From CAYJPK01 sp964372035 (GTDB taxonomy: Bacteria > Desulfobacterota > Desulfovibrionia > Desulfovibrionales > Desulfovibrionaceae): a DNA stretch of 5,128 nt. Below are positions 1 to 5,128 of this stretch, one piece after another. The translations under genes and the position numbers were made by a program. The notes under the pieces were generated by a model. It was not told where the DNA came from. It did no database searches and saw only the letters and a list, made by a program, of their open reading frames with translations. Position 1 is the stretch's first letter. Each line of letters opens with the position of its first letter. The stretch is taken from NCBI GenBank assembly GCA_964372035.1, contig CAYJPK010000114.1:1-5128 (forward strand), given 5' to 3'.

Positions 1-57
<57 letters not shown>

Positions 58-67
58 AAAAATCCAC

Positions 68-102
68 AAAAAAAGCGCAAGCTCAAAAAATGAACTTGCG
101 CT
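68..102 (-). terminator. Intrinsic terminator of nifJ
   Basis: Read on the minus strand, the arms AGCGCAAG (102-95) and CTTGCGCT (81-74) form a perfect 8-bp stem. Two further T-A and C-G pairs can form beyond a single mismatch, enclosing a T-rich loop. The stem is followed at once by a run of T (74-68). It begins 28 bases past the nifJ stop codon. On the plus strand the hairpin is followed by TAATATTAAAC rather than a T run, so it acts in the nifJ direction only. Confidence 0.9.
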
Positions 103-129
103 AATATTAAACAATCTTAATTATAAAGC

Positions 130-3100
130 TTATTCGCCAGCTGGTCTATTAGCTATATAAGTAAGTTCAGCAAATCTTTCATCTGCATTTCTTGCTAATT
201 CTTCATTTAAAGCCTTAGCAGCATCAGCATCAATAGATTTAAGCTGTGCATAACGGTTTTCGCCAGCAATAAAGTCAGAAATTGTACCATCAGGAGCTTT
301 AGAATCTAAGACAAATGGATTTTTGCCTTCTTTAGCTAAATCAGGGTTAAAACGGTACATTGACCAGTAACCAGATTTAACAGCTAATCTTGCTTCTTCC
401 ATAGTACGTCCCATGCCTTTTGCAATACCTTGGTTAATACATGGTGCGTAAGCAATGATTAATGATGGACCTTTGTAAGCTTCTGCTTCACGAATAGCTT
501 TTAAGGTTTGGTTCATATCAGCACCCATAGAGATAGATGCAACATAAACATAGCCATAAGTCATAGCCATACGTCCGAGGTCTTTTTTGCCAGTACGCTT
601 ACCAGCAGCAGCAAACTTTGCAATAGAACCAAGCGGAGTTGCCTTAGAAGCTTGACCACCAGTATTAGAGTAAACTTCTGTATCCATTACAAAAATATTG
701 ATGTCGTCACCTGATGCGAGTACGTGGTCAAGACCGCCGTAACCAATATCATATGCCCAACCATCACCACCAAATGCCCAAATTGATTTTTTGGTAAGCA
801 TGTCATTCATTGACCAGATGCTTTCAAATAATGGGTGCTCTGGAGCATGTGAAAGTTCAGAAATGATGTCATCACCAAATTTCTTTGAGCCTTCAGCATC
901 TTCTTTATTATCAAGCCAGCCTTGCATAGCAGTCTTAAGTTCATCAGTTAAGCCTTCAATATTTAAGCACTCTGTAATAATGCGAGCAAGATTGTCACGG
1001 CGTTGGTTTGTCGCAATCAACATACCATAACCGTATTCAGCTGCATCTTCAAATAATGAGTTACCCCAAGCAGGACCATGTCCATCTTGGTTTGTGCAAT
1101 AAGGGAAAGAAGGAGCTGATGCACCCCAGATTGATGAACAACCAGTTGCGTTAGCAATAATCATGCGCTCACCAAATAATTGGGTAATAAGCTTAACATA
1201 AGGAGTTTCACCACAACCAGCACATGCGCCTGAGAATTCAAGCAGTGGCTGTTGTAATTGTGAACCTTTCATGCTTGAGCGTGGAAGAATTTCATTTTTA
1301 AGTGAAATATTTTGTTCTGCAAACTCAAGATTTGCTTTTTGTGTTGCATGCTCTTCTTCAAATGGCTTCATAACAAGAGCTTTTGTCTTTGCAGGACATT
1401 CAAATGCACAAGAACCACAGCCTAAGCAGTCTTCAGCATAAACTTGCATTCTAAGTTTCATGCCTTTAAGTTCTTTACCGTTAGCATCAATTGTTTTAAA
1501 GCTTTCTGGTGCACCTTCCAACTCATCTTCAGTTGCTACAAATGGACGAATTGTTGCGTGTGGGCAAATAAATGAACAGCGCATACATTGAATACAATTT
1601 TCCTCAATCCACTCAGGAACTAAAGTAGCAACACAACGTTTTTCATAAGCAGAAGTTCCAAGCGGGAATAAGCCATCTGGCGCAAATGCTGAAACAGGTA
1701 AATCATCACCCTTTTGAGCTAAGATTGGTTTTACAACATTAGTAATAAATTCTGGCTCATGAACATGTCCTTTTGGTGCGTCAACAGCTTCAGCCCAAGC
1801 AGCAGGAACTTGAATTTCTACTAAAGATTCAATAGCTTTATCAACAGCTGCAATGTTCATGTTAACAACTTTTTCACCCTTGCTACCATAAGCTTTGTGG
1901 ATAGAATCTTTAAGCAATTTAACTGCTTCTTCAAATGGTAAAACATTTGCTAATTTGAAGAATGCTGTTTGCATAATCATATTAATTCTGCCACCAAGAC
2001 CAAGGCTAGCAGCTAATTTAACTGCATCAACATTGAAGAATTTTACGCTCTTAGCTGCTAAAGTACGCTTCATGTGAGCTGGTAAATTCTTTTCAAGCTC
2101 TTCAACAGTTGACCATGCAGAGTTAAGTACGAAAGTACCACCCTCTTTAATACCATCAAGTACATCATATTGATCAACATAAGCTGATTTATGACATGCA
2201 ATATAGTCTGCTTGGTTAACAAGATAAGTTGACTGGATTTTTGACTTACCAAAACGTAAGTGAGAAACAGTAAAGCCACCAGATTTTTTGGAATCATATG
2301 CAAAGTAGCCTTGTGCATACATATCAGTATTATCACCAATAATTTTGATAGCTTGCTTGTTAGCACCAACAGTGCCGTCAGCACCAAGACCGAAGAATTT
2401 ACATTGAACTGTGCCAACTGGAACTGTATCAACAACATCTTCAACTAAAATAGAAGTACCACTAACATCATCATCAATGCCAACAGTAAATTTATGTCTT
2501 GGTTTTGCGCTTAACATATTGTCATAAACTGCTTTTGCCATAGCTGGAGTAAATTCTTTTGAACCTAAACCATAACGACCAGCAACTAAGCGTGGAGCTT
2601 CGCCATGCTCAAGATATGCAGTCACAACGTCCATATATAAAGGATCGCCTAAAGAACCAGGCTCTTTTGTACGATCTAAAACTGTAATAGTATCAACAGT
2701 TGCTGGAATAGCTCCAAGCATATGATCAACAGAGAATGGACGATATAAGCGAACTTTTAATAAGCCAACTTTTTGTCCAAGATTATTAAGGTAGTTTACT
2801 ACTTCTTCAATAGTTTCACATGCTGAGCCCATAGCAATAATCATACGATCTGCTTCTGGGTGTCCAACATAATCAAACGGACGATATTTACGTCCTGTGA
2901 TTGAGTCAACTTTTTTCATTGAGTCAACAACGATTGAAGGTAATGCTTCATAAAATGGATTCACTGCTTCACGTGCTTGGAAATAAATATCTGGGTTCAT
3001 AGCAGTACCACGAACATGAGGATTCTCAGGATTCATAGCATTTTGACGGAATTGGTCAACTTTTTCCCAGTTTACAACTTTACGAATATCTTCATAATCA

Positions 3101-3657
3101 ATTGTTTCAATCTTTTGAACTTCGTGTGAAGTTCTAAAGCCGTCAAAAAAGTGTAAGAAAGGAACGCTTGATTCAATTGTTGCTAAGTGCGCTACTAATG
3201 CCATGTCCATTGCTTCTTGCACTGAACTTGAGCATACCATTGCAAAGCCGGTTTGACGACATGCCATAACGTCTTGGTGATCGCCAAAAATAGATAAAGC
3301 ACTTGTTGCAAGCGCTCTAGCTGAAACGTGGAATACACATGGTAATAATTCACCAGCAATTTTATACATATTTGGAATCATTAACAAAAGACCTTGTGAA
3401 GCTGTAAAGGTACTTGTTAAAGCACCTGCAACTAAAGATCCGTGAACAGCACCAGCAGCACCAGCTTCTGATTGCATTTCCTTAACAGTCAATTTTTGAC
3501 CCATAAGGTTGATTAAACCATTAGCCGCCCATTCGTCAGCAAGCTCGCCCATAGTAGATGATGGAGTAATAGGATAAATCGCAGCAACATCACTAAGTGC
3601 ATAAGCAACGTGAGTTGTTGCGGTATTACCGTCCATCGTTTTCATTTTATTAGCCAT
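130..3657 (-). CDS. nifJ: Pyruvate:ferredoxin (flavodoxin) oxidoreductase, single-chain, complete
   Basis: This cytoplasmic enzyme converts pyruvate and CoA to acetyl-CoA and CO2 and passes two electrons to ferredoxin or flavodoxin. The domains appear in family order. The pyruvate-binding N-terminal domain has YPITPSS with Thr31, Glu64 and Arg114. A transketolase-C-like domain lies around 270-400 and a gamma-type domain runs from about 422 (FGLGADGTVGANK). The EKR motif is at 672-674. A two-[4Fe-4S] ferredoxin domain has Cys688/691/694/698 and Cys744/747/750/754. The C-terminal TPP domain has GDG around Asp965 and YSNTGGQ with Asn998. The proximal cluster ligands are Cys812, Cys815, Cys840 and Cys1073. 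Residue numbers nearly coincide with those I recall for the Desulfovibrio africanus enzyme. The 1175-residue length matches E. coli YdbK and lacks the C-terminal protective extension of the D. africanus protein. The start chosen is the Met of MANKMKTMDG, because AGGAG lies 6 bases upstream. An in-frame ATG nine codons earlier (3684) has no such site. Expression appears monocistronic. No frameshift or missing residue is seen. Confidence 0.97.
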   Translation of the reverse strand: MANKMKTMDGNTATTHVAYALSDVAAIYPITPSSTMGELADEWAANGLINLMGQKLTVKEMQSEAGAAGAVHGSLVAGALTSTFTASQGLLLMIPNMYKIAGELLPCVFHVSARALATSALSIFGDHQDVMACRQTGFAMVCSSSVQEAMDMALVAHLATIESSVPFLHFFDGFRTSHEVQKIETIDYEDIRKVVNWEKVDQFRQNAMNPENPHVRGTAMNPDIYFQAREAVNPFYEALPSIVVDSMKKVDSITGRKYRPFDYVGHPEADRMIIAMGSACETIEEVVNYLNNLGQKVGLLKVRLYRPFSVDHMLGAIPATVDTITVLDRTKEPGSLGDPLYMDVVTAYLEHGEAPRLVAGRYGLGSKEFTPAMAKAVYDNMLSAKPRHKFTVGIDDDVSGTSILVEDVVDTVPVGTVQCKFFGLGADGTVGANKQAIKIIGDNTDMYAQGYFAYDSKKSGGFTVSHLRFGKSKIQSTYLVNQADYIACHKSAYVDQYDVLDGIKEGGTFVLNSAWSTVEELEKNLPAHMKRTLAAKSVKFFNVDAVKLAASLGLGGRINMIMQTAFFKLANVLPFEEAVKLLKDSIHKAYGSKGEKVVNMNIAAVDKAIESLVEIQVPAAWAEAVDAPKGHVHEPEFITNVVKPILAQKGDDLPVSAFAPDGLFPLGTSAYEKRCVATLVPEWIEENCIQCMRCSFICPHATIRPFVATEDELEGAPESFKTIDANGKELKGMKLRMQVYAEDCLGCGSCAFECPAKTKALVMKPFEEEHATQKANLEFAEQNISLKNEILPRSSMKGSQLQQPLLEFSGACAGCGETPYVKLITQLFGERMIIANATGCSSIWGASAPSFPYCTNQDGHGPAWGNSLFEDAAEYGYGMLIATNQRRDNLARIITECLNIEGLTDELKTAMQGWLDNKEDAEGSKKFGDDIISELSHAPEHPLFESIWSMNDMLTKKSIWAFGGDGWAYDIGYGGLDHVLASGDDINIFVMDTEVYSNTGGQASKATPLGSIAKFAAAGKRTGKKDLGRMAMTYGYVYVASISMGADMNQTLKAIREAEAYKGPSLIIAYAPCINQGIAKGMGRTMEEARLAVKSGYWSMYRFNPDLAKEGKNPFVLDSKAPDGTISDFIAGENRYAQLKSIDADAAKALNEELARNADERFAELTYIANRPAGE

Positions 3658-3663
3658 AGTAAA

Positions 3664-3668
3664 CTCCT
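3664..3668 (-). promoter_or_regulatory. Shine-Dalgarno site of nifJ (decides the start)
   Basis: On the minus strand AGGAG is followed by a 6-base spacer and then the ATG at 3657. It lies inside the reading frame of the upstream alternative ATG (3684), so that longer start is very unlikely. Just upstream, GTATA-ACTA-TATAC (3682-3669) can form a weak AT-rich hairpin next to the site. Whether that affects translation is unknown. Confidence 0.85.
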
Positions 3669-3721
3669 GTATATAGTTATACATTAAATCCTAAAGAAAA
3701 GTTGATACAAAGTGTATTAAA

Positions 3722-3749
3722 AAAATACGCCAATAAACAACATAATCAA
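3722..3749 (-). promoter_or_regulatory. Candidate nifJ promoter
   Basis: On the minus strand TTGATT (3749-3744) and TATTTT (3727-3722) are separated by 16 bases. Each matches four of six positions of the sigma-70 consensus. Transcription would start near 3715, giving a leader of about 60 bases. A second possibility closer to the gene is TTGTAT (3710-3705), 16 bases, then TTTAAT (3688-3683). The region is so AT-rich that chance matches are expected, so neither can be favoured firmly. I found no complete FNR site (TTGAT-N4-ATCAA), although the half-site ATCAA occurs on the minus strand at 3706-3702. Confidence 0.25.
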
Positions 3750-3902
3750 ATTAAAGTATTCTCGCAAAAAAACATAGCTCATAGACGTAATTATTTTAAC
3801 CTTAGCCTTTTATCTTTTGGCTAGTGTCAATATCTTTACACTGCTTGAACCAGTAGTTTCAAAGAATTCAATTAAATAACGATAGGATAATAATGAAGTC
3901 AT

Positions 3903-3943
3903 AAAAAAAATGCAATACCCTATTTTGGAAAAAATATATTGCA
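3903..3943 (-). terminator. Minus-strand intrinsic terminator without an evident gene
   Basis: Read on the minus strand, TGCAATA (3943-3937) pairs perfectly with TATTGCA (3917-3911). Inside it TATTTT (3936-3931) pairs with AAAATA (3926-3921) around a TTCC loop. A GGG bulge (3920-3918) separates the two helices, giving 13 pairs in total. Eight T residues follow directly (3910-3903). This is classic intrinsic-terminator architecture pointing towards nifJ, but the only gene to its right is on the opposite strand. It could end a small or antisense RNA, or attenuate a long nifJ leader. On the plus strand the same hairpin is preceded, not followed, by the homopolymer, so it would not terminate there. 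Confidence 0.6.
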
Positions 3944-3966
3944 CTAATCTATTAACTTGATATATT
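3939..3966 (+). promoter_or_regulatory. Candidate extended -10 promoter for the YbjQ-like gene
   Basis: TATATT (3961-3966) matches five of six -10 positions and is preceded by TGA, giving the TGn extended -10 motif. A poor -35 candidate, TTGCAC (3939-3944), lies 16 bases upstream inside the 3' arm of the minus-strand terminator. The predicted start is near 3973, leaving a leader of about 120 bases before the ATG at 4094. The extended -10 is the best plus-strand promoter match I see in the gap, but AT-rich background makes false positives common. Confidence 0.4.
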
Positions 3967-3972
3967 TAATCT

Positions 3973-3987
3973 TTTCACTATGTGAAA
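3973..3987. promoter_or_regulatory. Palindrome TTTCACTATGTGAAA, possible operator
   Basis: Two perfect 6-base arms, TTTCAC and GTGAAA, flank a TAT centre. The element begins where transcription from the candidate extended -10 promoter should start, a typical place for a repressor to bind. I could not match it to a regulator: the arms are oriented opposite to the Rex motif, and the spacing differs from CRP and FNR sites. It could also fold as a small 5'-end hairpin in the transcript, or be chance in AT-rich DNA. Confidence 0.35.
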
Positions 3988-4083
3988 CAAAATTTTTATT
4001 ACTAAAACAGCACTGGCAAGATAATTGCATACACCAAGACATAAGTATTCTAGAAATTTTCTAATAACGATAAAAAATATTTT

Positions 4084-4088
4084 GGAGG
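4084..4088 (+). promoter_or_regulatory. Shine-Dalgarno site of the YbjQ-like gene (decides the start)
   Basis: GGAGG is followed by a 5-base spacer (CAAGT) and then the ATG at 4094. This strong match fixes the start there. The frame stays open upstream to a TTG at 4025, but that codon lacks a comparable site and would put the GGAGG inside the gene. Confidence 0.9.
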
Positions 4089-4093
4089 CAAGT

Positions 4094-4933
4094 ATGTTCT
4101 CTCTATTAACCGGACAAAACAAGAAACAAGCTAAGCAAGAAACTCAAAAAGATGAAAACTATGAACGTGTCAAAAATTTGTTCTTAAATGGCAAATTTCC
4201 AGTTGTTACAACTAATAATATAGAAGGTTCACAAATCGCAAAGGTTTTAGGACTTGTTTGTTGTCGTGGTTTTGACTCTGATGAAGCTTTTTTTGGTATG
4301 GCATCTCGTGCTGTTAGCAAAGGAGCTCATGCAATCATTGGTTACAATGAGAATGTTGCCTTTCACCCAGATGGTAGCCGTTATTTTTCATGTTACGGTA
4401 CTGCTGTTATGTTTGAATGGGATCAAGACGAAAAATATGGTGCTGCTGCCCTTCGTGAAAGCCAAGCCCGTTTCGCACTTCCTACTGATAGCGTAACAAT
4501 TAGCGCACCACACGCCCCACGTCCAAGTGCTAGCTCTTCTATGATGAATATGGCTGCTGCGAATAGCGCACCATCTGCAAGCCATTTTGCGAATAGCCAA
4601 ATGGGTGCTAGTTCACAGTTTGATCGTGCTGCAATGCAAAATGATGTTGACCCTTTTGAGGATTTTGTTCCTAAATCACAGCAAAGACCTTCAAGCATGC
4701 GAAATGCTAGCATGAGTCAAAACTCTGAAATGGCTGAAGCAAGAGCAAGTAGAAGCGAACGTGCTGAAAGACCTGATAGAGCTGCACGAGCTGCTGAACG
4801 TGCTGAAAGAATGGCTGCAAGACAACAACAAAGATTTGACAGAAACGATGATTTTGCACCAGCCGGTACTAATAATGAATTCGATATGCCAATGCGCCCT
4901 ATCGGAAATCCGCCAACATGGCATAGACAATAG
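4094..4933 (+). CDS. YbjQ/DUF74-like domain protein with low-complexity C-terminal tail
   Basis: The function is unknown. The 279-residue product has a charged, Lys/Gln-rich N-terminus (about 8-33). A compact domain at about 36-108 carries hallmarks of the YbjQ/DUF74 (putative heavy-metal-binding) family: a TTNNIEGSQI start, a helix ending in KGAHAIIGYNEN, and a closing GTAVMFE strand. The part between the first strands and the helix is shorter than I recall for YbjQ, so this is a divergent or trimmed member. Metal binding is not established by sequence; Cys56, Cys57 and Cys100 are present. From about 138 the chain becomes Ser/Ala/Met/Asn-rich. An acidic patch follows (DVDPFEDF, 185-191), then an Arg/Glu/Ala-rich segment (about 215-250, repeated ERAER) likely to form a charged helix, then a Pro-rich end. 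No signal peptide or membrane segment is evident, so it is probably cytoplasmic. It appears monocistronic with its own terminator. Confidence 0.85.
   Translation: MFSLLTGQNKKQAKQETQKDENYERVKNLFLNGKFPVVTTNNIEGSQIAKVLGLVCCRGFDSDEAFFGMASRAVSKGAHAIIGYNENVAFHPDGSRYFSCYGTAVMFEWDQDEKYGAAALRESQARFALPTDSVTISAPHAPRPSASSSMMNMAAANSAPSASHFANSQMGASSQFDRAAMQNDVDPFEDFVPKSQQRPSSMRNASMSQNSEMAEARASRSERAERPDRAARAAERAERMAARQQQRFDRNDDFAPAGTNNEFDMPMRPIGNPPTWHRQ
4757..4810 (+). repeat. 15-bp direct repeat encoding ERAER, in frame
   Basis: GAACGTGCTGAAAGA occurs identically at 4757-4771 and 4796-4810, a period of 39 bases (13 codons). Both copies encode ERAER (residues 222-226 and 235-239) in the charged helical part of the tail. 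Exact identity at the DNA level, synonymous positions included, suggests a recent internal duplication or slippage rather than selection on protein sequence alone. Confidence 0.8.
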
Positions 4934-4973
4934 GACTCCTATATCTGTTAGATATATTATTCTACAGTACTTT

Positions 4974-5010
4974 AAAAAAGCGGTTTTTTATAAACCGCTT
5001 TTTTGTTTTT
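4974..5010 (+). terminator. Bidirectional intrinsic terminator after the YbjQ-like gene
   Basis: GCGGTTT (4980-4986) pairs perfectly with AAACCGC (4992-4998) around a 5-base loop. The stem is flanked by six A on the left (4974-4979) and six T on the right (4999-5004), which extend the pairing. On the plus strand it ends in TTTTTTGTTTTT, 40 bases past the stop codon. On the minus strand the left A run becomes a T run, so it can also stop leftward transcription entering from the right edge. Confidence 0.93.
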
Positions 5011-5028
5011 AATCTAATTAGTCGGTAC

Positions 5029-5124
5029 TGAAAAAGTCATTTTTAATGCCTTTTTCAAGTGGCTTAGCCACGCAGGCACGCTCACTCCAAACACCCTTGC
5101 GGGACGCTAGAAATAAATTCTAGC
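5029..5124. other. Cluster of consecutive hairpins, unidentified; possible mobile-element end or structured RNA
   Basis: Four inverted repeats follow one another. TGAAAAAG/CTTTTTCA (5029-5036, 5050-5057) encloses CATT/AATG with a TTT loop. GTGGC-TTA-GCCAC spans 5059-5071. CCC-TTGC-GGG spans 5094-5103. GCTAGAA-ATAAA-TTCTAGC spans 5106-5124. An alternative outer pairing, TGCCT/AGGCA (5047-5051, 5074-5078), encloses the second hairpin. The stretch 5059-5110 is clearly more GC-rich than the rest of the window. On the minus strand a frame from 5119 to the TAA at 5018 is open (it includes GVWSERACVAKPLEKGIK) but has a TAG just upstream at 5122-5120. I do not call it a gene. A degraded or partial element entering from the right is possible. 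Confidence 0.4.
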
Positions 5125-5128
5125 TTGT

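Larger units (their letters stand above)
3669..4083. other. Divergent intergenic regulatory region
   Basis: This gap separates the start sites of nifJ (minus) and the YbjQ-like gene (plus). It is strongly AT-rich and holds no convincing open reading frame or tRNA. Besides the promoter candidates, terminator and palindrome listed separately, it contains a weak hairpin TAGCC/GGCTA (3803-3807 and 3819-3823, 11-base loop). It also has an exact minus-strand TTGACA (3830-3825) with no acceptable -10 box at 16-18 bases. The in-frame upstream extension of the plus-strand gene to a TTG at 4025 is not supported, since the ribosome-binding site lies downstream of it. Confidence 0.7.

Noticed and set aside
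2070..2448. Open frames on both strands inside nifJ (for example 2070-2444 minus and 2260-2448 plus)
   Set aside because: They overlap the conserved gamma-type domain of nifJ in other frames and show no ribosome-binding site or recognisable protein family. They are shadows of the real gene.
3658..3684. nifJ start at the upstream in-frame ATG (3684)
   Set aside because: The AGGAG site lies between this ATG and the one at 3657. The shorter start also puts the active-site residues at their usual family numbers (Thr31, Glu64, Arg114).
3702..3720. FNR-binding site upstream of nifJ
   Set aside because: Only one half-site (ATCAA on the minus strand) is present; the partner half does not match TTGAT.
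3825..3830. Exact -35 consensus TTGACA on the minus strand as the nifJ promoter
   Set aside because: At 16-18 bases downstream the hexamers are AGGCTA, GGCTAA and GCTAAG, none resembling a -10 box.
4025..4093. N-terminal extension of the YbjQ-like protein starting at TTG 4025
   Set aside because: GGAGG at 4084-4088 sits 5 bases before the ATG at 4094, and the TTG has no comparable ribosome-binding site.
4388..4930. Minus-strand and alternate-frame open frames within the YbjQ-like gene
   Set aside because: They are by-products of the Ala/Ser/Arg-rich tail codons and have no start signals or recognisable family.
5018..5119. Minus-strand open frame of about 33 codons at the right edge as a protein gene
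   Set aside because: It has no credible start, is preceded by an in-frame TAG at 5122-5120, and runs through several hairpins. At best it is a remnant of a gene end.

Overview
The window is AT-rich bacterial DNA with two well-supported protein genes. They are transcribed away from each other across a regulatory gap of about 436 bases. The larger gene, on the minus strand (130-3657), is a complete pyruvate:ferredoxin/flavodoxin oxidoreductase (nifJ, also called por or ydbK), with all catalytic and iron-sulfur ligand residues in place. The smaller gene, on the plus strand (4094-4933), encodes a 279-residue protein. It has a short YbjQ/DUF74-like domain followed by a long low-complexity tail.

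The organism is probably an anaerobic or facultative Gram-negative bacterium. The NifJ is the single-chain type of about 1175 residues, close in length and sequence to E. coli YdbK. An AT-rich anaerobic gammaproteobacterium such as a member of the Succinivibrionaceae would fit. This is inferred from protein character and base composition only, because the window holds no rRNA or other phylogenetic marker. The standard bacterial code is used, both genes have clear Shine-Dalgarno sites, and transcription units end at intrinsic terminators.

Layout: 1-60 contains an uninterrupted run of 51 A residues. 68-102 is the nifJ terminator. 130-3657 is nifJ. 3658-4093 is the divergent intergenic region, with a candidate nifJ promoter, a strong-looking minus-strand terminator that has no obvious gene feeding it, a candidate extended -10 promoter for the plus-strand gene, and a perfect 15-bp palindrome at its predicted start point. 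4094-4933 is the YbjQ-like gene. 4974-5010 is a bidirectional terminator. 5018-5128 is a more GC-rich stretch packed with consecutive hairpins, possibly the end of a mobile element or a structured RNA.

nifJ looks monocistronic: it has its own leader and terminator. It would supply acetyl-CoA and low-potential reduced ferredoxin or flavodoxin during pyruvate fermentation. Nothing in the sequence links the YbjQ-like protein functionally to it; the two share only the intergenic region. I see no convincing evidence of a new multi-gene system here. The most interesting leftovers are the orphan terminator, the hairpin cluster at the right edge, the 51-nt poly-A tract and the unusual tail of the small protein.
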